A stretch of 19,335 nt of DNA from Flavobacteriaceae bacterium. GTDB taxonomy: Bacteria > Bacteroidota > Bacteroidia > Flavobacteriales > Flavobacteriaceae. The position numbers and the translations under genes were made by a program. Below the pieces are notes generated by a model. That model did not search any database, was not told the DNA's origin, and saw only the letters and a program-made list of their open reading frames with translations. The DNA is taken from the NCBI GenBank assembly GCA_018662905.1, contig JABJFE010000113.1, positions 1 through 19,335 on the forward strand, in the 5' to 3' direction. Shown here piece by piece: positions 8,174-14,688 of this stretch. Within the stretch, counting starts at the first letter, position 1. Each line of letters begins with the position of its first letter.

Positions 8174-8629
8174 ATGAGAAAAGCTATATTTCCTGGATCC
8201 TTTGACCCTTTCACTCTTGGTCATTTAGATATTTTGAAAAGAAGTTTATTACTTTTTGATGAAATTACAGTTGGGGTTGGAAAAAATATTAATAAAAAAA
8301 CAATGTTTACAGAAAACCAAAGAATTTCATTTATTAAAGATTGTTTTAAAAACGAACCTAAAATTAAGGTTGAAAGTTATGAAGGTTTAACAATAAATTT
8401 TTGTAAAAAAATAGGTGCTAATTTTATAGTTAGGGGTATTAGAAATAATGGAGATTTTGAATTTGAAAAAGCAATAGCTAGAACAAATAGAAAATTATCA
8501 AAAATTGAAACAGTTTTTTTATTAACATCTGCTAAAACATCGTTTATTAGCAGTACTATTGTTAGGGAATTAATTATAAATAAAGGAGAATACCAACTAT
8601 TAGTTCCTAGTTCAGTAAAAATTGATTAA
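8174..8629 (+). CDS. coaD: Phosphopantetheine adenylyltransferase
   Basis: It adenylates 4'-phosphopantetheine to dephospho-CoA, the penultimate and rate-influencing step of CoA synthesis. The 151-residue length is typical. The nucleotidyltransferase signature GSFDPFTLGH is at residues 8-17 (TxGH at 14-17). RGIRNNGDFEFE (87-98) matches the family's RGLRN-DFEYE segment, and the C-terminal ATP loop ISSTIVRE is at 125-132. It lies 18 bases after ddl. Its last four bases overlap the end of the opposing NUDIX gene (8626-8629, the self-complementary TTAA). Confidence 0.97.
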   Translation: MRKAIFPGSFDPFTLGHLDILKRSLLLFDEITVGVGKNINKKTMFTENQRISFIKDCFKNEPKIKVESYEGLTINFCKKIGANFIVRGIRNNGDFEFEKAIARTNRKLSKIETVFLLTSAKTSFISSTIVRELIINKGEYQLLVPSSVKID

Positions 8630-9204
8630 ATACTTAATAACAACTTTATATTTGGAAATGTATTCTTTATTTTTTTTATTTTCTTGTCATTTTTCCAAAC
8701 AACCTTAGTTATATCTTCTTTTAATTCAGGAATAAACTCTCCATCAAAATTTGAAACCATATTATACCAAGTAGTTTCTTTTAAGCAATATTCATTATTT
8801 TTTTTAAAAATATGATATGTTTTTGTTCTAAAATCGACAATTTTTAAATCAACAATTCCAGTTTCTTCTTTTACTTCTCTAAGAGCGGTTTGATCAATCG
8901 TTTCACCTTTATCAATTTTTCCTTTGGGCAGATCCCATTTGTTTCTTCTATATATAAAAAGAGTTTCATCTAAATTATTTTTAACAATACCACCACCAGC
9001 AAAAATTACTTTTATTTTTTTTTTAAAGTTTAAAATTAATTTTTCAGAATTTTTATGGAACAAAAATATTTTTTTATGTTTTTTAACATTAGAAACAATA
9101 TCAATTAAGGAAATTTTTTTTATATCAAATAAATTAATTTTAGAACCAAAAGGAATCTTATTAGTCAATATAATTACATTTTCATTAACAAAAACTTTAT
9201 ACAT
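8626..9204 (-). CDS. NUDIX hydrolase with an extra N-terminal region
   Basis: It is a cytoplasmic hydrolase of a nucleoside-diphosphate-linked substrate; the substrate is unknown. The 192-residue protein has a complete Nudix box at residues 95-117 (G-x5-E-x7-REV-x-EE-x-GI), preceded by the typical WDLPKGK (90-96). The first 60 or so residues (from MYKVFVNENVIILTN) lie before the Nudix fold and resemble the N-terminal part of flavobacterial NUDIX proteins found next to pyrE. A longer frame back to 9339 exists, but it would lie over the pyrE N-terminus and has no family support, so I chose ATG 9204. That start is 7 bases from the opposing pyrE start. A guess at housecleaning of nucleotide derivatives would rest on context alone. 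Confidence 0.92.
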   Translation of the reverse strand: MYKVFVNENVIILTNKIPFGSKINLFDIKKISLIDIVSNVKKHKKIFLFHKNSEKLILNFKKKIKVIFAGGGIVKNNLDETLFIYRRNKWDLPKGKIDKGETIDQTALREVKEETGIVDLKIVDFRTKTYHIFKKNNEYCLKETTWYNMVSNFDGEFIPELKEDITKVVWKNDKKIKKIKNTFPNIKLLLSI

Positions 9205-9207
9205 TTG
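9200..9207 (+). promoter_or_regulatory. Candidate -7 promoter box for pyrE, overlapping the NUDIX start codon
   Basis: TACATTTG is an exact TAnnTTTG match ending 4 bases before the pyrE ATG at 9212. Bases 9202-9204 of the box are the complement of the NUDIX start codon, so the pyrE promoter would lie inside the NUDIX coding sequence. No TTG is seen near the expected -33 position. The spacing predicts transcription starting at or next to the ATG. Confidence 0.5.
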
Positions 9208-9211
9208 TTTT

Positions 9212-9862
9212 ATGGTTTTAAATAAATATACGGCAAAAAAGACTGCCGAATTACTTCTGCAAATTAAAGCAATAAAATTAAATTCAAAAAATCCATTTAC
9301 ATGGGCTAGCGGATGGAAATCTCCAATATACTGTGACAATAGAATAATACTATCACATCCTCAAATAAGAATTTTTGTAAAAGAACAGATAGTAAAACAA
9401 ATTGAGGAACTTTATGGAAAACCTGATGTTATTGCTGGTGTTGCTACTGGAGCAATAGGAATTGGAATGTTAGTCGCTGACATGATGAATCTTCCATTTA
9501 TCTATGTAAGACCTAACTCTAAAAAACACGGAAGAAAAAATCAAATTGAAGGACAATACTCAAAATCCCAAAAAGTTATTGTAATTGAAGACTTAATTAG
9601 CACTGGAAATAGTAGCCTTATGGCAGTGGATGCTTTAAGAGAAGAAGAATTAATAGTAAAAGGTATGATAAGTATTTTTACTTATGGCTTTGATGTTTCA
9701 TACAGTAACTTTAAAAGTAAAAATGTTGAACTTTATACTTTGAGCTCATATGATTTTCTTTTGGAACAAGCATTAGACATTAATTATATAAGTGATAGTG
9801 AGTTTAAAACTCTTAAAGAATGGAAAAAAAATCCAAGCGAATGGAATCCTGAAAAAGATTAA
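9212..9862 (+). CDS. pyrE: Orotate phosphoribosyltransferase
   Basis: It makes orotidine 5'-phosphate from orotate and PRPP in pyrimidine synthesis. The 216-residue protein carries FTWASGWKSPIYCDNR (29-44), where the substrate loop sits, R100 and the mobile loop KKHGR (104-108), and the PRPP-binding motif EDLISTGNSS (126-135), preceded by hydrophobic residues. The open frame extends upstream to 8924, but that part mirrors the NUDIX gene. The ATG at 9212 gives the normal length and N-terminus. It is followed after 2 bases by the SRPBCC-like gene and then the SDR gene, probably one transcript. Confidence 0.96.
   Translation: MVLNKYTAKKTAELLLQIKAIKLNSKNPFTWASGWKSPIYCDNRIILSHPQIRIFVKEQIVKQIEELYGKPDVIAGVATGAIGIGMLVADMMNLPFIYVRPNSKKHGRKNQIEGQYSKSQKVIVIEDLISTGNSSLMAVDALREEELIVKGMISIFTYGFDVSYSNFKSKNVELYTLSSYDFLLEQALDINYISDSEFKTLKEWKKNPSEWNPEKD
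9223..9230 (-). promoter_or_regulatory. Weak candidate -7 box for the NUDIX gene, inside pyrE
   Basis: The minus strand reads TATATTTA, one base from consensus, 18 bases before the NUDIX ATG. It lies within the fifth to seventh codons of pyrE. The two start codons leave only 7 bases between the genes, so the NUDIX promoter must lie at least partly inside pyrE, and this is the nearest candidate. No -33 partner is evident. Confidence 0.3.
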
Positions 9863-9864
9863 TT

Positions 9865-10260
9865 ATGAAATTAAATAGCACAGTAAATAATATTAATATA
9901 TCTGACAATCAATTATTTGAAAAATTAATTATAATAGAAAATTTTCAAAAAATAATGCCAGAAAACATTTCAAAATTTGAAATTGTTGATAATGAAACTT
10001 TAATTTTTTCTTTAAAAGGAATGCCAGCTATTAAATTGATAATTGGAGAAAAAAATTCACCATCTTCAATAGTACTAAATTCTAGTGAATCTAAAATTAT
10101 ATTTTCATTGACTGCTAAAATCAAAAAAATAGACAACAACAACTGTAGTTTTGAACTTGAGTTTAATGGAGATTTAAATCCAATGATTCAAATGATGGTA
10201 AAAAGTCCATTACAGTCCTTTATAAATGATTTATCAAACAATACTTCAAAATTAGTTTAA
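9865..10260 (+). CDS. SRPBCC-like (START fold) small protein of unknown function
   Basis: This 131-residue cytoplasmic protein has no signal peptide or membrane segment. Its pattern (VNNINIS..LFEKLI..ENFQKIMPENISKFEI near the N-terminus, LKGMPAIKL in the middle, PMIQMMVKSPLQSFI near the C-terminus) resembles the SRPBCC proteins found directly after pyrE in flavobacteria. The fold forms a hydrophobic pocket that can bind lipids or other ligands, but no ligand or catalytic residue can be assigned. It begins 2 bases after pyrE, and its TAA shares one base with the ATG of the SDR gene, so the three are likely made together. The reason for a link to pyrimidine synthesis is not known. Confidence 0.8.
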   Translation: MKLNSTVNNINISDNQLFEKLIIIENFQKIMPENISKFEIVDNETLIFSLKGMPAIKLIIGEKNSPSSIVLNSSESKIIFSLTAKIKKIDNNNCSFELEFNGDLNPMIQMMVKSPLQSFINDLSNNTSKLV

Positions 10261-11063
10261 TGAAGAAATTTGCCTTAGTTACTGGAGCAAGTTCAGGAAT
10301 TGGATTAGAAATTTGTCACTCTCTAGCTAAAAGAGGGTTTAATATACTTTTGACTTCCAGATCTAAAAATAAATTAAAGTCAATATCTGAAAAAATCAGC
10401 TCCCAATATAATATTGAAACTGATTATTTTCCTTGTGACTTAGTAGACCAACAAGGTCCACAAAATATTTTCAATTTTTGCGAATCTAAAAATTATAAAG
10501 TTGATATTTTAGTTAACAATGCTGGATACGCACTTCCTGATGCTTTTGAAAAAAACTCAGTTGAAGACGAAGAAAATTGCATAAGAGTTTTAGGGACTTC
10601 CGTTATTTCTTTGACCAAACTTTTTGTGCGTAAAATGATCAAAAATAATCATGGAAAAATAATGATAGTTTCATCTGTGGCTGCATTTGCACCTCCAGCA
10701 GCAATTCAGGTTATGTATGGTCCAATTAAAACTTTTATGAATAGGTTTAATGATGCTCTAAATATTAATTACAACTCCAAGGGTATTACATCTACTGCAT
10801 TATGCCCAGGATATACTGTTACTAATTTTCATACTGCAAGTGGTGTTCAAAATGAGATGGATAGTGTTCCTGAATTTTTAAAAAAATCTGCATCCAGAGT
10901 TGCAGAGGAAGGTGTTGAAGGAATGTTGAAAGGAAAAAAAGTTGTGGTACCTACCAAAACTTGGAAAATTGTAGTGTTTTTAATTAAAATAGTTCCACGA
11001 TTTGTATTTGATTTTCTATCTGGTGTTTTGGCTCCTGGAAGGTATGAAGAATTAAAAAATTGA
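10260..11063 (+). CDS. Short-chain dehydrogenase/reductase, DltE-like subfamily
   Basis: It is an NAD(P)-dependent oxidoreductase with a Rossmann fold; the substrate is unknown. In its 267 residues, the cofactor loop is TGASSGIG (8-15), NNAG is at 86-89, the catalytic serine is S138 or S139, and the catalytic pair is Y153-x3-K157 in the unusual form YGPIK. The position that holds the fourth catalytic residue (Asn) in classical SDRs appears to be R109 (IRVLGT). LCPGYTVTNFHTASG (181-195) is typical of one uncharacterised SDR subgroup. A hydrophobic stretch near the C-terminus (about 231-255) may touch a membrane or lipid. It is coupled to the SRPBCC gene by TAATG. Its last 12 bases overlap the opposing YqaA-like gene. 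Confidence 0.88.
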   Translation: MKKFALVTGASSGIGLEICHSLAKRGFNILLTSRSKNKLKSISEKISSQYNIETDYFPCDLVDQQGPQNIFNFCESKNYKVDILVNNAGYALPDAFEKNSVEDEENCIRVLGTSVISLTKLFVRKMIKNNHGKIMIVSSVAAFAPPAAIQVMYGPIKTFMNRFNDALNINYNSKGITSTALCPGYTVTNFHTASGVQNEMDSVPEFLKKSASRVAEEGVEGMLKGKKVVVPTKTWKIVVFLIKIVPRFVFDFLSGVLAPGRYEELKN

Positions 11064-11501
11064 AATTCCCCAAACTGTAATTACGGCCCAAATAATGTAC
11101 TTAACTAATTTTCCAATAAACATCCAAATAGAAACTTTTAAAACGTTTACTTTAAAAAAACCTAAACTAACAGCTATAGGATCACCCACAAAAGGCAAGC
11201 AACATAAAAAAGCATAGACACTTCCCCATTTATCAATTTTAATTTTAAAACCAGTGATTTTATCTTTTTTAATTCGAAAATACTTTTCAACAAAGTCCCA
11301 CTTTCCTAAACTTCCTAAATAATAACTACTTAAACCTCCTAACCAATTTCCAACAGAGGCAATAATGATACTTAATTTAATATCAAATCCTTGTGCTATT
11401 AGTAGGCTTAATACTATTTCAGAACTTAAGGGAATAATAGTAGCGCCTAAAAAACTAGATAAAAACAAACCTAAATACCCCCATTCTACAAATGATTCCA
11501 T
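11052..11501 (-). CDS. YqaA/DedA-type (VTT domain) membrane protein
   Basis: This small inner-membrane protein of 149 residues has about four hydrophobic segments and a VTT/SNARE-associated-type domain. Typical features are the N-terminal FLGATIIPLSSEIVL (18-32), NWLGGLSSYYLG (52-63) and PFVGDPIAVSLGFF (103-116), the last resembling re-entrant regions in DedA proteins. DedA relatives are linked to membrane homeostasis and to lipid carrier or polyprenyl phosphate flipping; the shorter YqaA branch is not well characterised. It starts 3 bases after the birA stop on the same strand and probably shares its transcript. It overlaps the end of the SDR gene by 12 bases. Confidence 0.88.
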   Translation of the reverse strand: MESFVEWGYLGLFLSSFLGATIIPLSSEIVLSLLIAQGFDIKLSIIIASVGNWLGGLSSYYLGSLGKWDFVEKYFRIKKDKITGFKIKIDKWGSVYAFLCCLPFVGDPIAVSLGFFKVNVLKVSIWMFIGKLVKYIIWAVITVWGISIF

Positions 11502-11504
11502 TAA

Positions 11505-12254
11505 TTAATAAATCATTTTAATTTCATGAAAATTATAATATCCAAAACTATCATCATCTTTTTTTATTTTTATAACACCCTGCTTATTAACTGATAATAT
11601 TTTTCCATTAAAAAAAACATTATTTGGTTCTTTAAATTTATAAAATTTATCTCTTCCAAAAAGATTTTTTTGATATGAGTTAAAGAAATTTTCAAAATGG
11701 TTTTCAGATTTAAGATTAGTTAAACAATCTAAATAATTGTATTTTTTTAAATTCTCAATAAACAATAAAACCAATGAATTTAAATCATAATTAATTCCTT
11801 TAATTAATTTTAATGATGAAGCATTTGGTAGATTTTTAAAATTTTCTTGATTAATATTTAATCCAAAACCAATTACCATTTTTTCAATATTTGTTCCTTT
11901 TACTTTTAATTCATTTAAAATCCCACAAATTTTTTTATTTCCTGACATTATGTCGTTGGGCCATTTAATTTTTATGTCAGGTATTTGTAATGATTTAAGA
12001 GTATTAAAAATGAATAAAGAAAAAATTATGTTTACCATAAACTGATTCTTGATTTTAAATTTATTAGAAAAAAACGCTACTGAGAAAGCTAAGTTTTTAT
12101 CAGGTTCACTAAACCAAGAATTTCCTCGTTGCCCTCTTCCCTTAGTTTGATTAAAAGTATAAGCTATCTGAATATCATTATTAGAAGGTTCTGAAAAATT
12201 AATTTTTAAATAATCATTTGTAGAGTCAATGGCACTAAGTTTGATTATATTCAT
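11505..12254 (-). CDS. birA: Biotin--[acetyl-CoA-carboxylase] ligase
   Basis: It activates biotin with ATP and attaches it to the carboxyl carrier protein of acetyl-CoA carboxylase and other biotin enzymes. The 249-residue protein begins directly with the catalytic domain (AIDSTNDYLK at 8-17) and has no N-terminal winged-helix DNA-binding domain. It is therefore a monofunctional ligase and not a biotin repressor. The biotinyl-AMP loop KGRGQRGN is at 38-45, KWPND at 97-101, KICGIL with the catalytic lysine region at 108-113, and IGFGLNIN at 128-135. It diverges from rsfS across 74 bases and is followed by the YqaA-like gene. Confidence 0.95.
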   Translation of the reverse strand: MNIIKLSAIDSTNDYLKINFSEPSNNDIQIAYTFNQTKGRGQRGNSWFSEPDKNLAFSVAFFSNKFKIKNQFMVNIIFSLFIFNTLKSLQIPDIKIKWPNDIMSGNKKICGILNELKVKGTNIEKMVIGFGLNINQENFKNLPNASSLKLIKGINYDLNSLVLLFIENLKKYNYLDCLTNLKSENHFENFFNSYQKNLFGRDKFYKFKEPNNVFFNGKILSVNKQGVIKIKKDDDSFGYYNFHEIKMIY

Positions 12255-12302
12255 TTGAGGTTTATATATTTATTAAAACTAAAATAGTAGAATTAAATAT
12301 CC

Positions 12303-12310
12303 TAAATTTA
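12303..12310 (+). promoter_or_regulatory. Weak candidate -7 box for rsfS-ftsH in the birA/rsfS gap
   Basis: TAAATTTA, one base away from TAnnTTTG, lies 18 bases before the rsfS TTG. On the other strand, TAGTTTTA at 12274-12281 lies 19 bases before the birA ATG. Both are weak and lack an obvious -33 TTG. The 74-base gap 12255-12328 shows no other structure. Confidence 0.25.
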
Positions 12311-12328
12311 CATCTAATAAATACAAAT

Positions 12329-12685
12329 TTGAATACAGATAATTTAATATCGAACGTAATTGAAGGGATCGAAAATGTTAAAGGTGAAGAAATTAACATT
12401 CTTGATTTAAGAACAATTGAAAATGTTGCCTGCAAATATTTTATAATTTGCACAGGTAATTCTTCAACACAAGTCAATGCCATTACTAATTCAATAAAAA
12501 AATGTGTTAGTAAGGAGCTTTCTGAAAAGCCTTGGCATATTGAAGGATTGGAAAACTGTAAATGGGTATTGATTGACTATGTAGATGTAGTAGTGCACGT
12601 TTTCAATAAAGAAACAAGAGAATATTATAACATTGAAGAATTATGGGAAGATGCTAAATCTACCTTAATCGAAACTAAATATTAA
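12329..12685 (+). CDS. rsfS: Ribosome silencing factor RsfS (TTG start)
   Basis: RsfS binds ribosomal protein uL14 on the large subunit and blocks subunit joining when nutrients are scarce. The 118-residue protein matches the family in INILDLRTIENVACKYFII (22-40), TGNSSTQVNAI (42-52), PWHIEG (68-73), WVLIDYVDVVVHVF (79-92) and REYYNIEELW (97-106). The start must be TTG at 12329: upstream in frame there is no ATG, GTG or TTG for a considerable distance, and the protein contains no internal methionine. The length from that TTG fits the family. It is followed by ftsH after one base, an arrangement I know from other Bacteroidota. Confidence 0.93.
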   Translation: MNTDNLISNVIEGIENVKGEEINILDLRTIENVACKYFIICTGNSSTQVNAITNSIKKCVSKELSEKPWHIEGLENCKWVLIDYVDVVVHVFNKETREYYNIEELWEDAKSTLIETKY

Positions 12686-12686
12686 A

Positions 12687-14615
12687 ATGAAAAATACAAA
12701 ACAACCAAATAAAAAGCCTAAGCTAAGTTCGTACTGGATTTACGGTTTAATAATTTTATTTTTTGCAAGCACCTATTTTGTTGGTGGAGATAGCACTACA
12801 ACCGCATCAAAAAACATTAATATTTCAAGTTTTGAGAGGTTTTTAAACAAAGGTGAAATAAAGGAAGTTACTGTAGTAAATAAAAATTTAGCACAAGTGA
12901 CTTTACAAAGAGATGCATTAAACAGTCCTGATCATAAAAATGCAAATTCAGTAAATTTTTTGGGACAAAAAAACATAAACGGTCCTCATTATATTTTTGA
13001 AATTGGAAATTTAGAGCTTTTTCAAAACAAACTTGAACTTGCCGAGCAAAAAGGTATTCAGTTCAGTTACAATTTTAAAACTATAGAAAATAAATGGTTT
13101 GATGTTCTCATTGGATTTTTACCGCTCTTAATTTTAGTTGGATTATGGATATTTTTTATGAAAAGAATGTCAGGCGGCGGCGGGGGTGCTGGCTCTCAAA
13201 TTTTTAATATTGGTAAATCAAAAGCTAAATTATTTGATCAAAAAAGTGATATTAAAATAACATTTAAAGACGTAGCTGGATTAGAAGGTGCTAAAGAAGA
13301 GGTTCAAGAAATAGTTGATTTCTTAAAAAACCCAACTAAGTACACAAAACTAGGAGGAAAAATACCTAAAGGAGCTTTACTAGTTGGCCTACCCGGAACT
13401 GGAAAAACTCTTCTAGCTAAAGCTGTTGCTGGTGAAGCTAAAGTTCCTTTTTTCTCGCTTTCAGGATCAGATTTTGTTGAAATGTTTGTTGGAGTTGGAG
13501 CATCTAGAGTTAGAGATCTTTTCAAACAAGCAAAAGAAAAATCTCCTGCAATTATATTTATTGATGAAATTGATGCTATTGGTAGAGCAAGAGGAAAAAG
13601 TAATATGAATGGTGGAAATGATGAAAGAGAAAATACTTTAAATCAACTTTTAACAGAAATGGATGGTTTTGGAACCAATACAAACGTTATAGTAATCGCC
13701 GCTACAAATCGTGCGGATGTTTTGGACAAAGCTTTAATGAGAGCAGGTAGATTTGATAGACAAATTTATGTTGATCTTCCAGATGTTAGAGAAAGAAAAG
13801 AAATATTTGCTGTACATCTTAAACCTATTAAAACAATCAAAACATTAGATACTGATTTCTTAGCAAAACAAACACCAGGATTTTCTGGAGCAGACATTGC
13901 TAATGTTTGTAATGAAGCTGCTTTAATAGCAGCAAGAAAGTCTAAAAAATCAGTTAATAAGCAAGATTTTTTAGACGCAGTAGATAGAATTGTTGGTGGA
14001 CTTGAGAAAAAGAATAAAATTATAACTGAATCAGAAAAGAAAACTATTGCATTCCACGAAGCAGGACATGCCACTGTTAGTTGGTTTTTAGAACACGCTG
14101 CTCCGCTTGTAAAAGTAACTATAGTTCCAAGAGGACAATCACTTGGAGCTGCTTGGTATTTACCCGAGGAAAGACAAATCGTCAAACCAGAACAAATTTT
14201 AGATGAAATGTGTGCGGCATTAGGTGGTCGTGCGGCAGAAAAAGTAATGTTTAATAATATTTCTACTGGAGCATTAAGCGATCTTGAAAAAGTAACAAAA
14301 CAAGCTAGATCTATGGTAACTGTTTATGGTTTAAATGATAAGATTGGAAATCTAACATATTATGATTCTAGCGGTCAAAACGATTATGGTTTCACAAAAC
14401 CTTACAGTGACGTTACAGCCCAGATTATTGATAAAGAAATTTCCAATATTATAGAAACTCAATACGAAAGAGCAATTAAATTGCTAAAAAAACATAAGAA
14501 AAAATTAATTGAACTTGCAGATTTTTTACTTGACAAAGAAGTGATTTTCAAAGAAGATCTAATTAGGATTTATGGGGAAAGACCTTTTGATTTAAAAAAA
14601 TTAACAAAAAAATAA
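12687..14615 (+). CDS. ftsH: ATP-dependent zinc metalloprotease FtsH
   Basis: This membrane-anchored AAA+ protease degrades misassembled membrane proteins and selected regulators. The 642-residue protein has two membrane segments (about 16-32 and 137-158) with a periplasmic part between them and a GGGGG linker (163-167). The AAA domain carries Walker A GLPGTGKT (234-241), Walker B IIFIDEID (289-296) and the second region of homology ATNRADVLDKALMRAGRFDR (339-358). The pore loop MFVG is at 266-269. The zinc site is HEAGH (457-461), with the third ligand likely D532 in SDLEK. Leucine replaces the usual first proline in Walker A (GPPGTGKT); the catalytic GKT is intact. It follows rsfS by one base. 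Confidence 0.98.
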   Translation: MKNTKQPNKKPKLSSYWIYGLIILFFASTYFVGGDSTTTASKNINISSFERFLNKGEIKEVTVVNKNLAQVTLQRDALNSPDHKNANSVNFLGQKNINGPHYIFEIGNLELFQNKLELAEQKGIQFSYNFKTIENKWFDVLIGFLPLLILVGLWIFFMKRMSGGGGGAGSQIFNIGKSKAKLFDQKSDIKITFKDVAGLEGAKEEVQEIVDFLKNPTKYTKLGGKIPKGALLVGLPGTGKTLLAKAVAGEAKVPFFSLSGSDFVEMFVGVGASRVRDLFKQAKEKSPAIIFIDEIDAIGRARGKSNMNGGNDERENTLNQLLTEMDGFGTNTNVIVIAATNRADVLDKALMRAGRFDRQIYVDLPDVRERKEIFAVHLKPIKTIKTLDTDFLAKQTPGFSGADIANVCNEAALIAARKSKKSVNKQDFLDAVDRIVGGLEKKNKIITESEKKTIAFHEAGHATVSWFLEHAAPLVKVTIVPRGQSLGAAWYLPEERQIVKPEQILDEMCAALGGRAAEKVMFNNISTGALSDLEKVTKQARSMVTVYGLNDKIGNLTYYDSSGQNDYGFTKPYSDVTAQIIDKEISNIIETQYERAIKLLKKHKKKLIELADFLLDKEVIFKEDLIRIYGERPFDLKKLTKK

Positions 14616-14630
14616 TTATCTATAATTATT
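14611..14630. repeat. Short A+T-only inverted repeat at the ftsH stop codon
   Basis: A perfect 9-base inverted repeat, AATAATTAT and ATAATTATT separated by CT, includes the ftsH TAA at 14613-14615. All pairs are A-T, so an RNA hairpin would be weak, and no T-run follows directly; a run of Ts comes about 25 bases later, at 14655-14661. It might be a weak terminator or attenuating element between ftsH and the LUD gene, or a chance palindrome. Confidence 0.35.
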
Positions 14631-14660
14631 AACATTTCGTGTTCTAACAACAAGTTTTTT

Positions 14661-14668
14661 TATCTTTA
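14661..14668 (+). promoter_or_regulatory. Weak candidate -7 box for the LUD-cdsA-psd unit
   Basis: TATCTTTA, one base from TAnnTTTG, lies 20 bases before the TTG start of the LUD gene in the 73-base gap after ftsH. No -33 TTG is obvious. It would allow the LUD-cdsA-psd group to be transcribed independently of ftsH. Confidence 0.3.
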
Positions 14669-14688
14669 CAATCAGCTAAAAAATCTTT

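Noticed and set aside
8924..9211. Upstream extension of the pyrE frame by 96 residues
   Set aside because: It is antisense to the NUDIX gene and has no family support. The ATG at 9212 gives the normal OPRTase N-terminus and length.
9205..9339. Upstream extension of the NUDIX frame by 45 residues
   Set aside because: It is antisense to the pyrE N-terminus, and homologous proteins start at MYKVFVN.
13766..14185. 139-residue open frame on the minus strand
   Set aside because: It lies inside the FtsH protease domain, whose HEAGH and AAA motifs are intact on the plus strand. The predicted product is Ser/Ala/Leu-rich with no recognisable motif.
14640..14649. TGTT-CT-AACA small inverted repeat after ftsH
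   Set aside because: A four-base stem is too short to support as a regulatory site or terminator.
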